NCBI RefSeq assembly: GCF_043643765.1
Contig: NZ_JBHZSP010000006.1
Location: 124,001 to 188,000, forward strand
Length of the DNA: 64,000 bases
Reading direction: 5' to 3'
Source of the DNA: Marinomonas posidonica_A
GTDB taxonomy: Bacteria > Pseudomonadota > Gammaproteobacteria > Pseudomonadales > Marinomonadaceae
Below the pieces are notes generated by a model, which did no database searches, was not told the DNA's origin, and saw nothing but the letters and a program-made list of their open reading frames with translations. Shown one piece after another: positions 42,706 through 51,631 of the stretch (the first letter of the stretch is position 1; each line of letters opens with the position of its first letter). Position numbers and translations under genes: made by a program.

Positions 42706-43539
42706 ATGGCTACACAAATTGGACGCTTAAATACCTTAAGAGTCGTTAAAGAAAAAGAGTTTGGCGTCTATTTGGATGCTGATACATTGGGTGAAATTTT
42801 ACTGCCAAAGCGCTACGTGCCTAAGCAGGTTGAAATTGGCCAAGAAATTGAGGTGTTTGTTTACCTTGATTCCGATGATAAGTTGATTGCCACCACTGAC
42901 TTTCCGAAAGCGCAAGTTGGTGAGTTTGCAGCCTTGAAATCGGTTGCGGTCAATCAAGTCGGCGCATTTTTTGATTGGGGATTGCCGAAAGATTTATTGG
43001 TACCTTTTAGCCAGCAAAAAAATCGTGTCGAAGAAGGTGAAACACATTTATTGTTTATTTACCTTGATCAAATTACCAATCGTATCGTAGCAACGACAAA
43101 GGTTGACCCTTTATTGAATCGAGAAGACGCGCCTTATCGTGTGGGTGATAAAGTCTCTGTGGTGATTGGTGATAAGACTAATATTGGCTTCAAATGCATC
43201 ATTGATAATCGTTTTTGGGGGGTATTATTCTTCGAAGACGCTTTTCGTCAGTTGTACAAAGGCGAGAAAGCCACCGCGTATATTAAGCAGATGCGTGAAG
43301 ACGGGAAAATCGATTTGAGTCTTCAAGAGGTCGGCTACAAAAAAGTACGTAACATTCTGGATGATGTATTGGACTATTTGGATGCACAAGGTGGGGAATC
43401 GGATTTGACTGATAAAGCGTCTCCGGAAGCCATCTATAAAGTATTTAAAGTGAGTAAAGCGACGTATAAAAAAGCACTCGGTGCTTTGTATAAAGATAAG
43501 AAAATCGCCCTGAGTAAAGAGAAAGTGACTAAGCTGTAA
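42706..43539 (+). CDS. CvfB-family S1 RNA-binding protein
   Basis: 277 residues from the ATG at 42706 (GGAG upstream). Three S1-type beta-barrel segments (MATQIGRLNTLRVVKEKEFGVYLD, FAALKSVAVNQVGAFFDWGLPKDLLVPF, GFKCIIDNRFWGVLFFEDAF) are followed by a C-terminal winged helix (PEAIYKVFKVSKATYKKALGALYKDKKI). The layout equals CvfB of Gram-positive bacteria and YitL; older annotation called it GntR-like. It binds RNA and affects gene expression post-transcriptionally. Followed by a terminator. Confidence 0.85.
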   Translation: MATQIGRLNTLRVVKEKEFGVYLDADTLGEILLPKRYVPKQVEIGQEIEVFVYLDSDDKLIATTDFPKAQVGEFAALKSVAVNQVGAFFDWGLPKDLLVPFSQQKNRVEEGETHLLFIYLDQITNRIVATTKVDPLLNREDAPYRVGDKVSVVIGDKTNIGFKCIIDNRFWGVLFFEDAFRQLYKGEKATAYIKQMREDGKIDLSLQEVGYKKVRNILDDVLDYLDAQGGESDLTDKASPEAIYKVFKVSKATYKKALGALYKDKKIALSKEKVTKL

Positions 43540-43564
43540 TTTTCACGTTAACGGTATGTTTATC

Positions 43565-43598
43565 AAAAGCTGCTAAGTAAGACTTAGCAGCTTTTTTT
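43565..43598 (+). terminator. Terminator shared by cvfB-like gene and panE
   Basis: AAAAGCTGCTAAGT (43565-43578) pairs with ACTTAGCAGCTTTT (43582-43595), with a T-run after. It overlaps the last codons of the convergent panE gene. Confidence 0.9.
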
Positions 43599-44532
43599 GT
43601 ACTTCAGGGCGAGAATTTGGCTGGTTAACGCCTTCGTAGAGAAGAGGCTGTACCGTTAGTTTGATTGGGCTGTTTTCCATCAAAAAGCCAGAGATAAAGT
43701 CGTTCTCAGTTTGCCTTTGCAAACGCAGGTCTTCAAACATGGAGGAACGATTTAGTCGCGTAAGTTTGGCGACTGTGTTGACGCGATTTTTAAGATTGTC
43801 GTAAGACAAGTGTTGACTGTGCTCAGCGTAAGCAAATTTAGGGTGAGTAAAGATGCTTTCTAATTCCGCTAGGGTTGCTTCCATCAAGGTGTCATATTCA
43901 TCATTCAAAATATCCCCATTGTGTAGATTGAAAATCGCGGTGATGGGATTGATGACGGCATTGACGGCCAGCTTTTCGATGATTCTTTGGTGAATGTTAC
44001 GCACCCCAAACCCTTCTAGCGGAAAATCTGCGGTCGCCTTCGAGGGTAGCCAAGGGCCAAAATAAGTATCGCCTAATCCGGTGTGTTTGATGTGATTGTG
44101 CTCGATTTTAAGCACCCCTTCACTGGTTACGCCGGCCCAGAGGATCTGCTTAGGCTTTATTTGCTTTTGTAATTGATCCTGTGCGCCTAAACCATTGCAC
44201 AGACAAATGATGTCAGCGTCATCGCTTAGGTGTTCTGATACTTGCTGATACGCTTCGACAAGGTCAAATGACTTGGTGCACAAGAGTACTTTTTGATATT
44301 GCTTTTCGAGAGTGTTGGCGGTGAACGTCTTTATTTTATAAGTGTGTGTTTCGGCTTGCTGTTGTCCGCTTTCATCCACTAAGGAATCTAGGGTGATTTT
44401 TTTTCCGGGGTCGGTGCTTCGGTAAACCAGATGCACTTTGTGGTCGAGGCTTTTAAGTTTGCATGCCCAAAATAGGCCGATGGCACCAGAGCCAACCACT
44501 AACCAAGGAGATTGTTTCATAACTTGATCCAT
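43573..44532 (-). CDS. panE: 2-dehydropantoate 2-reductase (ketopantoate reductase)
   Basis: 319 residues. N-terminal NADPH-binding Rossmann motif WLVVGSGAIGLFWACKL, KSFDLVEAYQQ with the catalytic Lys, and the C-terminal helical domain with EKLAVNAVINPITAIFN that carries another catalytic Lys/Asn. It reduces ketopantoate to pantoate in the coenzyme A pathway. The start is either ATG 44532 or ATG 44520; the latter has GGA 7 nt upstream. The final codons lie in the terminator hairpin at 43565-43598. Moderately diverged, so a related 2-oxoacid reductase role is possible. Confidence 0.85.
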   Translation of the reverse strand: MDQVMKQSPWLVVGSGAIGLFWACKLKSLDHKVHLVYRSTDPGKKITLDSLVDESGQQQAETHTYKIKTFTANTLEKQYQKVLLCTKSFDLVEAYQQVSEHLSDDADIICLCNGLGAQDQLQKQIKPKQILWAGVTSEGVLKIEHNHIKHTGLGDTYFGPWLPSKATADFPLEGFGVRNIHQRIIEKLAVNAVINPITAIFNLHNGDILNDEYDTLMEATLAELESIFTHPKFAYAEHSQHLSYDNLKNRVNTVAKLTRLNRSSMFEDLRLQRQTENDFISGFLMENSPIKLTVQPLLYEGVNQPNSRPEVQKKLLSLT

Positions 44533-44602
44533 TAGGTGTTTTATTTCAATTCTTGCTATTATCGCGCCAAACGAACTGATTGAAAATGCAAAGGAGCAGA
44601 AA

Positions 44603-45088
44603 ATGCCATCATTTGATGTAGTCTCTGAACTGGACTGGCACGAAGTAAGTAACGCCGTAGATCAAGCAAACCGAGAAATTACAACACGTTACGACTTTAA
44701 AGGTGTCAAAGCCAGCTTTGAAATAAAAGATAAATCCAGCGTGGTTATGCAAGCCGAAGCTGAGCCTCAGCTTCGTCAATTGTCGGATATTTTGAATCAA
44801 AAGCTCGTTAATCGTGGTATTGATCTGAAAAGTTTAGAAAAAGAAGACATTGAAAAAGGCAATATGCGTGTCTCACAAGCGGTCAAAATGAAAGAAGGGC
44901 TTGAGACAGCAGAAGCAAAAAAAATTGTCAAAATGATCAAAGACAGTAAGATCAAAGTGCAGGCGCAAATCCAAGGTGATCAGTTGCGTGTCACGGGTAA
45001 AAAACGTGATGACTTACAGCAGGTTATGACCTTACTGCGCGGTGCCGATTTGTCACAGCCCGTGCAGTTTAATAATTTTAGAGACTGA
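44603..45088 (+). CDS. yajQ: YajQ-family nucleotide-binding protein
   Basis: 161 residues, MPSFDVVSELDWHEVSNAVDQANREITTRYDFKGVKASFE, exactly the YajQ/UPF0234 N-terminus, with a second half KIVKMIKDSKIKVQAQIQGDQLRVTGKKRDDLQQVM. Two ferredoxin-like halves. Relatives bind c-di-GMP (Xanthomonas XC_3703) and act with LysR-type partners. AGGAG precedes the ATG. Monocistronic with a strong terminator. Confidence 0.95.
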   Translation: MPSFDVVSELDWHEVSNAVDQANREITTRYDFKGVKASFEIKDKSSVVMQAEAEPQLRQLSDILNQKLVNRGIDLKSLEKEDIEKGNMRVSQAVKMKEGLETAEAKKIVKMIKDSKIKVQAQIQGDQLRVTGKKRDDLQQVMTLLRGADLSQPVQFNNFRD

Positions 45089-45095
45089 TTTTAGC

Positions 45096-45128
45096 AAAAA
45101 CAGCCACCTAATGTGGGTGGCTGTTTTT
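45096..45128. terminator. Bidirectional terminator yajQ / ATL gene
   Basis: AAAAACAGCCACC pairs with GGTGGCTGTTTTT around a 7-nt loop; serves both converging genes. Confidence 0.92.
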
Positions 45129-45136
45129 ATCAAGAT

Positions 45137-45430
45137 TTATTGGTCTTTGTATTTTAGTTTTCCACCCATAATTAGCCAGCCTTCGCTTTCTAACTTTTCT
45201 TTTTGTCGAATATAGGCGTCTGTTCCTTCGGCAAAGCTGATGCGCTTTTGAGCATTGACGACTCGATACCAAGGTAGCTTAGTGTCTTTAGGCAATTTTT
45301 TGAGTAACTGACCAACTTGCCTGGCGTAACCTGGGAAGCCTGCCAATTTGGCGATTTCTCCGTAGCTGAAACATTCACCCGTTTGTGACTGGTGCAAAAT
45401 CAGAAATACTTGAGATTTAAAATGCGTCAT
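45137..45430 (-). CDS. Alkyltransferase-like (ATL/YbaZ) DNA-binding protein
   Basis: 97 residues from the ATG at 45430 (frame open to 45481; ribosome sites poor). Matches the C-terminal half of O6-methylguanine methyltransferases: GECFSYGEIAKLAGFPGYARQVGQLLKKLP. The active-site motif PCHRV is PWYRVV, so the acceptor Cys is replaced by Trp, as in ATL proteins. These bind O6-alkylguanine and flag it for nucleotide excision repair. Divergent from fxsA. Confidence 0.88.
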   Translation of the reverse strand: MTHFKSQVFLILHQSQTGECFSYGEIAKLAGFPGYARQVGQLLKKLPKDTKLPWYRVVNAQKRISFAEGTDAYIRQKEKLESEGWLIMGGKLKYKDQ

Positions 45431-45493
45431 TGCTTGATTAGTCAAGGTATTGCCCATAGTTATAGAGTAAGTCAAAAACAAAAGAAGGTAATC

Positions 45494-45964
45494 ATGAGAT
45501 TTGCGTTGTTACTATTTATCCTTGTGCCCATTATCGAAATGACCGTGTTGATTCAAGTTGGCAGTGAAATCGGTAGCTTGGCGACAGTGGGCTTGGTCTT
45601 TCTAACCGCTATTGTAGGGGTGAGTCTGATTCGTAAGCAAGGTTTAGAGACCTCTTTAAAGGCCCAAGAAAAAATGCGTCGTGGTGAGCTGCCGGCATCA
45701 GAAGTCGCTGAAGGCGTGATGTTGCTGTTTGCTGGCTTGTGTTTGCTCATTCCTGGTTTTGTTACCGATGCCATTGGTGGTTTGTTGCTGATTCCTATGC
45801 TGCGTAAGTTGTTTGCTGCAGGTTTGGTGGTTAAGTTAATGAGCTCTGTAATGGCACGCGGTACTCAGTGGCGCAGTCGTGGTTATTATGAATCCTCTAA
45901 AGAGGGTGACATCATCGAAGGCGAGTACGCTAACGAAGACAATGATTTAATTGATAAAAAATAA
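45494..45964 (+). CDS. fxsA: FxsA family membrane protein
   Basis: 156 residues from the ATG at 45494 (AGAAGG upstream); an open frame to 45392 overlaps the divergent ATL gene. MRFALLLFILVPIIEMTVLIQVGSEIGSLATVGLVFLTAIVGVSLIRKQG is the FxsA signature, with three or four membrane segments and a polar C-terminal tail. E. coli FxsA relieves exclusion of phage T7 by the F plasmid; its normal role is unknown. The neighbourhood next to groES is common in gammaproteobacteria. Confidence 0.92.
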   Translation: MRFALLLFILVPIIEMTVLIQVGSEIGSLATVGLVFLTAIVGVSLIRKQGLETSLKAQEKMRRGELPASEVAEGVMLLFAGLCLLIPGFVTDAIGGLLLIPMLRKLFAAGLVVKLMSSVMARGTQWRSRGYYESSKEGDIIEGEYANEDNDLIDKK

Positions 45965-45977
45965 TTTATTGGATGGG

Positions 45978-46004
45978 TTGAAAAATAAATTAGCAACCGT
46001 ATAT
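45978..46004 (+). promoter_or_regulatory. Heat-shock (sigma-32-like) promoter of groESL
   Basis: TTGAAA (45978-45983), 13-bp spacer, CCGTATAT (45997-46004), compared with the sigma-32 consensus CTTGAAA and CCCCATNT. The groES start lies 87 bp downstream. Confidence 0.55.
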
Positions 46005-46090
46005 AAAAGTCCGATAGAGATTCTCGCAGCTAAGCGGGATAAGTCCTGCCAGGGGAGTCCTGGTATTGTTTTAATTGGAGAAAATGATTG

Positions 46091-46381
46091 ATGAATATTC
46101 GTCCTTTGCACGATCGTGTCGTTGTTCGCCGTAAAGAAGAAGAAACAACAACCGCATCTGGTATCGTCCTACCTGGATCTGCTACAGAAAAACCAACACA
46201 AGGTGAGGTTTTGGCTGTGGGCACTGGCCGTATTCAGTCTAATGGCGATGTAAGTGCGCTTGCTGTTAGTGTTGGTGATACTGTTCTTTTCGGTCAATAC
46301 TCAGGCCAAACAGTAAAAATCAACGGTGAGGAACTGCTTATCATGAAAGAAGATGAAATTTACGGCGTTATTGAAGCCTAA
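46091..46381 (+). CDS. groS: Co-chaperonin GroES
   Basis: 96 residues from the ATG at 46091 (the in-frame TTG at 46088 is not needed). MNIRPLHDRVVVRRKEEETTTASGIVLPGSATEKPTQGEVLAVGTGR contains the mobile loop that docks onto GroEL. Caps the folding chamber as a heptamer. First gene of the groESL operon, 59 bp before groL, behind a sigma-32-like promoter. Confidence 0.97.
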   Translation: MNIRPLHDRVVVRRKEEETTTASGIVLPGSATEKPTQGEVLAVGTGRIQSNGDVSALAVSVGDTVLFGQYSGQTVKINGEELLIMKEDEIYGVIEA

Positions 46382-46440
46382 TTCGTCTTATCCTTCCTAT
46401 TTATTTTTGTAACATTAAAACAGTTAAAAGGTATTAGAGC

Positions 46441-48087
46441 ATGTCAGCTAAAGAAGTTAAATTTGGAGACAGTGCACGTCAGCAAATGCTGAAAGGCGTT
46501 AACGTACTAGCCGATGCGGTGAAAGTAACGTTAGGACCTAAGGGTCGTAATGTTGTCATCGAAAAATCTTTCGGCGCGCCATTAGTGACAAAAGACGGTG
46601 TGACCGTGGCGAAAGAAATCGAATTGGAAAACAAATTCGAGAACATGGGCGCTCAAATGGTCAAAGAAGTGGCGTCACAAGCAAACGACGTAGCGGGTGA
46701 CGGTACAACGACGGCGACAGTATTGGCGCAAGCTTTGGTAACGGAAGGACTTAAATCCGTTGCAGCGGGTCGTAACCCAATGGATCTTAAGCGCGGTATC
46801 GACAAAGCGGCTGAAGCCGTTGTTGCTGAAATCGCAGCCTTGTCTACACCTTGTGCTGACACGCGTGCAGTTGAGCAAGTAGGTACTATTTCTGCGAACT
46901 CTGATGCGTCTGTTGGTAAAATCATTGCGGAAGCAATGGAGCGTGTTGGTAAAGAAGGTGTTATCACCGTAGAAGAAGGTTCTGGCTTTGAAGATGAGCT
47001 GGCCGTAGTAGAAGGTATGCAGTTCGATCGCGGTTACCTATCGCCTTACTTCATCAATAACCAAGAAAGCATGAGTGCGGAACTTGAAAACCCATTCATC
47101 TTATTGGTTGACAAGAAAATCTCTAACATCCGTGATTTGCTACCAGTATTGGAAGGTGTTGCAAAAGCGTCTCGTCCATTATTGATCATTGCTGAAGATG
47201 TTGAAGGCGAAGCGTTGGCGACTTTGGTTGTTAACAGCATGCGCGGCATTGTCAAAGTGGCGGCAACCAAAGCGCCTGGTTTCGGTGATCGTCGTAAAGC
47301 GATGTTGGAAGACATTGCGATCCTAACGGGCGCGACTGTGATCTCTGAAGAAGTTGGTCTAAGCCTAGAAGGTACAACACTTGAGCAGCTAGGTACAGCG
47401 AAGCGTGTTACGTTGACAAAAGAAAGCACAACCATCGTAGACGGTGCTGGCCAAGCGGCGAACATTACGTCTCGTGTTGAGCAAATTCGTGCAGAAATCG
47501 CGAACTCTTCTTCTGATTACGACAAAGAGAAATTGCAAGAGCGCGTAGCGAAATTGGCTGGCGGTGTTGCGGTTATCAAGATCGGTGCTGCAACAGAAGT
47601 AGCAATGAAAGAGAAGAAAGCACGTGTTGACGATGCGCTTCATGCGACTCGCGCAGCCGTTGAAGAAGGTGTTGTTGCTGGTGGTGGTGTTGCTTTGGTT
47701 CGCGCATTGACTAAAGTGGTTAGCCTAGAAGGTGACAACGAAGATCAGAACGTTGGTATTGCACTAGCACTTCGTGCTATGGAAGCGCCAATGCGCCAGA
47801 TCGTGACTAACGCAGGTGACGAAGCGTCTGTTGTGGTAGACAAAGTGAAGCAAGGCGAAGGTAACTACGGTTACAACGCGGCCACTGGTGTTTACGGCGA
47901 CATGTTGGAAATGGGTATCCTGGATCCAGCGAAAGTAACTCGTTCTGCGCTTCAAGCCGCAGCGTCTGTTGCTGGTCTAATGATTACCACTGAAGCGATG
48001 ATTGCGGATCTTCCAAAAGATGACGCACCAGCGATGCCAGATATGGGTGGCATGGGCGGAATGGGTGGCATGGGCGGCATGATGTAA
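46441..48087 (+). CDS. groL: Chaperonin GroEL
   Basis: 548 residues, the normal length. ATP-binding VTLGPKGRNVVIEKSFG and DGTTTATVLAQALV, apical and intermediate domains complete, and the C-terminal GGM repeat tail (MGGMGGMGGMGGMM) lining the cavity floor. Forms the double heptameric ring working with GroES. Codon use is biased to the preferred set, as expected for a highly expressed gene. Followed by a strong terminator. Confidence 0.98.
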   Translation: MSAKEVKFGDSARQQMLKGVNVLADAVKVTLGPKGRNVVIEKSFGAPLVTKDGVTVAKEIELENKFENMGAQMVKEVASQANDVAGDGTTTATVLAQALVTEGLKSVAAGRNPMDLKRGIDKAAEAVVAEIAALSTPCADTRAVEQVGTISANSDASVGKIIAEAMERVGKEGVITVEEGSGFEDELAVVEGMQFDRGYLSPYFINNQESMSAELENPFILLVDKKISNIRDLLPVLEGVAKASRPLLIIAEDVEGEALATLVVNSMRGIVKVAATKAPGFGDRRKAMLEDIAILTGATVISEEVGLSLEGTTLEQLGTAKRVTLTKESTTIVDGAGQAANITSRVEQIRAEIANSSSDYDKEKLQERVAKLAGGVAVIKIGAATEVAMKEKKARVDDALHATRAAVEEGVVAGGGVALVRALTKVVSLEGDNEDQNVGIALALRAMEAPMRQIVTNAGDEASVVVDKVKQGEGNYGYNAATGVYGDMLEMGILDPAKVTRSALQAAASVAGLMITTEAMIADLPKDDAPAMPDMGGMGGMGGMGGMM

Positions 48088-48121
48088 ATCAGCCCCTAAC
48101 ACCTCAGCCTAGCTGAAAATG

Positions 48122-48155
48122 AAGCCCCGCTGCCGGAAGGTAGCGGGGCTTTTTT
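48122..48155 (+). terminator. Terminator of groESL
   Basis: AAGCCCCGCT (48122-48131) pairs with AGCGGGGCTT (48142-48151), then TTTT. Confidence 0.93.
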
Positions 48156-48410
48156 GTGTTCGTGTCATTAATGAGGCCTGCTAGGTATTTAAGTGTCTCC
48201 TTGGCTAGTTGATTTAATTTTATATTGTGGTGTCTTGCTCATTTCGAGAGAAAAGTGAAGAGGCGCATTTTTCATACTAGGTCGATAATCAGAATGCTTG
48301 ATTCTGAAGGGTGAAGTGCTGCAGATTTGATTGTCTGTTTTTTTTCTAACATTTTGAAAATACTTATAAAAATATGGTTTTTGGTCGGATTGGCTTGCCT
48401 TTTTTTTATA

Positions 48411-48425
48411 TGAGTATCATTATCA
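48411..48425 (+). promoter_or_regulatory. Fur box upstream of the EAL gene
   Basis: TGAGTATCATTATCA fits the 7-1-7 Fur pattern with a perfect right arm (ATTATCA) and 5/7 in the left arm. It lies 37 bp before the chosen start. Nothing else is evident in the 48156-48462 gap. Confidence 0.55.
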
Positions 48426-48462
48426 TTAGCCTTTTTTAGCGGTTAGATATGGCTTGTTTAGA

Positions 48463-49185
48463 ATGTTATCCAATAGAAAGTTATTAGAGTTAATTGAGTC
48501 ACAGCGCTTTGGTGCAGAGTTTCAACCGATTGTGGAATTAAAAAGCGGTGATGTGTATGCCTATGAAGCATTGTCGCGCTTTAAGATGGCGGATGGCAGT
48601 TTGATTCGCCCTGATTTTGTGTATGCGGCTTTGCATGATAATCCGTTGTTATTGTTGCAAGTTGAATTGGCGCAAAAGCGCATTCAGTTAGAAGGATTAT
48701 CTCGTCAACAAAGGGTGTTTGTAAACCTGGATCAGGATGCCTTTTATGCATGTGGAACTGACGTCGAAGAGAATCCTTTCATAGAGTTAATTCAAGACCA
48801 TGACCAAGATAGAGTGATTGTTGAGTTAATTGAAAACTCTGAAATGAGTGATGCCTTGATGAGTTTGTCGATGATTGAAGTGTTCAATAAGCTTGGTGTT
48901 AGAACGGCTTTAGATGATTTATGTAACCCCAAATCCATGTTGTCGGTCGCGGTACTGCAATTGGTTGAGTGGGTTAAATTGGATAAATGTGTGCTAGAAC
49001 AAAGATTAGATGCTAATTTTATGGTGTTCGTCGAAAAAATGATCGATTTTGCTAAGGTGACTGGCAAAAAAGTGGTATTGGAAGGGGTGGAGAAAGAATC
49101 TGATTTGGCGTTTGCTCGTCAGATTGAGGTAGATTATGTGCAAGGTTTTTATTTCAAAGAGCGTTTTATATCAGAGTGGGCTTAG
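48463..49185 (+). CDS. Stand-alone EAL-domain c-di-GMP phosphodiesterase
   Basis: 240 residues, only an EAL domain. Catalytic features are present: EALSR (EAL motif), FVNLDQDAF (Asn), VIVELIENSE (Glu), RTALDDL (DD motif), WVKLDKC (Lys), VVLEGVEKESD (E-x-x-E) and VQGFYF (Gln). So it should hydrolyse c-di-GMP to pGpG. No GGDEF, sensor or membrane part. The start is ATG 48463 or TTG 48454, neither with a strong ribosome site. A Fur-like box upstream suggests iron control. It lies next to the polar landmark gene fimV but has its own transcript by spacing. Confidence 0.88.
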   Translation: MLSNRKLLELIESQRFGAEFQPIVELKSGDVYAYEALSRFKMADGSLIRPDFVYAALHDNPLLLLQVELAQKRIQLEGLSRQQRVFVNLDQDAFYACGTDVEENPFIELIQDHDQDRVIVELIENSEMSDALMSLSMIEVFNKLGVRTALDDLCNPKSMLSVAVLQLVEWVKLDKCVLEQRLDANFMVFVEKMIDFAKVTGKKVVLEGVEKESDLAFARQIEVDYVQGFYFKERFISEWA

Positions 49186-49375
49186 TTTTTTGAGAAGGGA
49201 TTTTAGAGAGGCTGTTCATTTTTTAAGAATGCGTCTTTTGTGTAAATATTGAACGAAAAAGTCAGCCTAACTCATTTAGTCCAAACCATTGATTCTAAAG
49301 CTATTGATAAATGCTCACCTGTGTAAGATACTTGTTTAATATTTGTGTCCGTTATTCGTAAATAAAGGGAAGCTT

Positions 49376-51631
49376 ATGCTCAGAAAAACCCTCGTCAGTA
49401 TTGCTGTGTCTGGAGCTTTGTATGTCTCCAGCAGTTACGCGCTAGAGTTGGGTGAGTTAACCTCGCAGTCAAGCTTAAATGAGCCATACCGCGGGAAAAT
49501 TGAGCTTTCTGATGTGGGCGCATTAACCAGTGACGATATTTTGGTGCGCTTAGGCAGCGAAAGTGAATTTCGTCAGGCTGGCTTTATGCCAACGCGTGTT
49601 TTATCTCAACTGACGTTCGATGTGGCGCAGGAAAATGGCGACTTTGTCGTTTCTGTTTCCTCTGATCGTCCTTTGATGGTGGATGAATTGCATTTTGTGC
49701 TAGCGGCGCGCTGGCCGAGTGGTCAAGTGGTGCGGGAATATCAAGTGCCGCTAAATCAAACGGCGTTGGTGGATAAAGCGCAAAGTGAGATAATACAAGC
49801 AGCTCCTGTGACGCCTGCGCCTACTGCGAATCAAACAACGGACACATCTGCGTTTGCTGAGGCAACCGCAGCGGCTGAAAGCATGCCTATGCAAGCGGAA
49901 CTAAATGTGGTCAAAGGGAATACCCTTTGGTCTATCGCCGGTCGCAATCGTTCAACTAATCAATTGACCATTTATCAAACGATGATGGCGATTCAAGCGT
50001 TGAATAAAGACGCGTTCTATTCTGAAAACATCAACTTGCTTAAGGAAGGTGCGGTATTGCGCCTGCCTACACAAGAGCAAATTGCCCTGTTTAATAACAA
50101 TGTTTCCAAAGCCGAATTTCAGCGTCAGCATGATGCTTGGATGGCTTTAAAAGCTGCGAAAGGTGATCAAGGGAACGTTGAGCAAGCACAACTTAATACT
50201 CAGGCCGAAGCCAAGCCTGCAGCGACTGCTGCTGACAAAACGGGTGATCAACTTACTTTGGCGTCCGGACAAAGTGTGTTGCCAGAAAAAGAGTCCAGTT
50301 CGAACGCGGGCGACAGTAACAGTGCGATAGTGAACTCATTGAAGAGTGAGTTGTCTGCGTCACAAGAAATGCTAGACAAAGAGCAGCGAGAGAAAGGTGA
50401 GTTATCTGACAAGCTAACAGACTTAAATAAACAGTTAGAAACCCTTGAAAAACTGATCAGTCTGAAAGATAAACAAATGGCGGAATTACAGCAACAATTC
50501 GCCAGCGCTCAACAGGCGTTACAAGAGCAAAAAAATACCGTTGATCAGCTTTTAGAAGCCGATCAGATTCGCCGCGAAAAAGAGCAGGCGGAAGCGAATT
50601 CCTTGATGAATACCATTTTTGGTAATCCTATCATCTTGTCAATTGGTGCTGGAGTATTGCTTCTTTTAGGTTTCTTGATCGGCTTAATCATGCGCCGTTC
50701 GGGTAAGAAACAAATTGAGGATGTCGACAGCGCAAAAAAGGATGAATTTGATTTATCTACTGCCGCAGTGGCAGCAGCACCGGTTGCGGCCGCTGTGGCG
50801 TTAGATGAATCCATTGATGAGGCAGAAGCGAAAGAAGAATTAGCGGAAGAAGACCCTTTTGCATTTGATTTTGACACACCAGAAGACGAGCCTGAAGACT
50901 TTAATGCTTTTGATGAAGAGGTTGCTTCAACTGATTTCCCAGAAGTGGCCGATGACATGGATATGGGCTTTGAGGAAGAGGTGGCAGCAGAAGATATTCT
51001 TGAAAATGCTGATGAGCCAGAAGAGGAGTTTCCTGGGTTCGAAGACATAGATGACCTGCCTGATCCTGTATTGGATTTGGCCGATGAAGAGAGTGCTGAT
51101 GAAGAGGCGTTTGAAGCTGATGATATTCCAACCATGGAGCCTGAGCTGGATGAGTTTGATGCTTTAGATGAGGCAGAAGCGGAAGACGATTTATCCGAAT
51201 TTACCGCTCCAGAAGACCTTCAAATTGACAGTGAAGAAGAATCGTTTGTTTCAAATTTGTTAGAAGACACTGAGCAAGAAGATGTCGATGAGTCTGCGAT
51301 CTTTAATGGTGTGCCAGACGACAGCGTTGAAAATTCTATTGAAGAAACACTTGCTGAAATGCAGGACGAGGTCGAAGAGATCGATGTGCCAGCATTTGGT
51401 GAGGCCGAGGCGGCTTCGGATGAAGAAATCAGCGATGATGAAGAAGAGTTTGATTTCTTTGATGCCAGTGGTGATGAAGTTGCGACCAAGCTTGATCTAG
51501 CCAGAGCCTATATGGATATGGGGGACGAAGAAGGTGCTCGTGTGATTTTAGAAGACGTAGTTGAATCCGGTAATGAACAGCAAATTGCTGAAGCACAAAG
51601 TATGATGGAGCGGATGTTCCCAAGTGACTAA
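49376..51631 (+). CDS. fimV: FimV/HubP-family polar landmark protein
   Basis: 751 residues from the ATG at 49376 (AAGGGA upstream). Signal peptide MLRKTLVSIAVSGALYVSSSYA, then the FimV N-terminal domain (LELGELTSQSSLNEPYRGKIEL), a LysM-type peptidoglycan-binding part (NVVKGNTLWSIAGRNRS), a coiled coil (about residues 320-415), one membrane segment (PIILSIGAGVLLLLGFLIGLIM), a very acidic Glu/Asp-rich cytoplasmic region and the FimV C-terminal TPR motif (KLDLARAYMDMGDEEGARVILEDVV). Organises polar machinery such as type IV pili, flagella or chemotaxis arrays. Overlaps truA by 8 bp. Confidence 0.93.
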   Translation: MLRKTLVSIAVSGALYVSSSYALELGELTSQSSLNEPYRGKIELSDVGALTSDDILVRLGSESEFRQAGFMPTRVLSQLTFDVAQENGDFVVSVSSDRPLMVDELHFVLAARWPSGQVVREYQVPLNQTALVDKAQSEIIQAAPVTPAPTANQTTDTSAFAEATAAAESMPMQAELNVVKGNTLWSIAGRNRSTNQLTIYQTMMAIQALNKDAFYSENINLLKEGAVLRLPTQEQIALFNNNVSKAEFQRQHDAWMALKAAKGDQGNVEQAQLNTQAEAKPAATAADKTGDQLTLASGQSVLPEKESSSNAGDSNSAIVNSLKSELSASQEMLDKEQREKGELSDKLTDLNKQLETLEKLISLKDKQMAELQQQFASAQQALQEQKNTVDQLLEADQIRREKEQAEANSLMNTIFGNPIILSIGAGVLLLLGFLIGLIMRRSGKKQIEDVDSAKKDEFDLSTAAVAAAPVAAAVALDESIDEAEAKEELAEEDPFAFDFDTPEDEPEDFNAFDEEVASTDFPEVADDMDMGFEEEVAAEDILENADEPEEEFPGFEDIDDLPDPVLDLADEESADEEAFEADDIPTMEPELDEFDALDEAEAEDDLSEFTAPEDLQIDSEEESFVSNLLEDTEQEDVDESAIFNGVPDDSVENSIEETLAEMQDEVEEIDVPAFGEAEAASDEEISDDEEEFDFFDASGDEVATKLDLARAYMDMGDEEGARVILEDVVESGNEQQIAEAQSMMERMFPSD

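Noticed and set aside
46653..47465. Minus-strand ORFs across groL
   Set aside because: Shadow frames of a highly codon-biased gene.
50563..51135. 190-codon Ser-rich ORF on the minus strand
   Set aside because: Antisense to the acidic Glu/Asp-rich region of fimV; Ser-rich sequence is the expected mirror of GAA/GAT codons.
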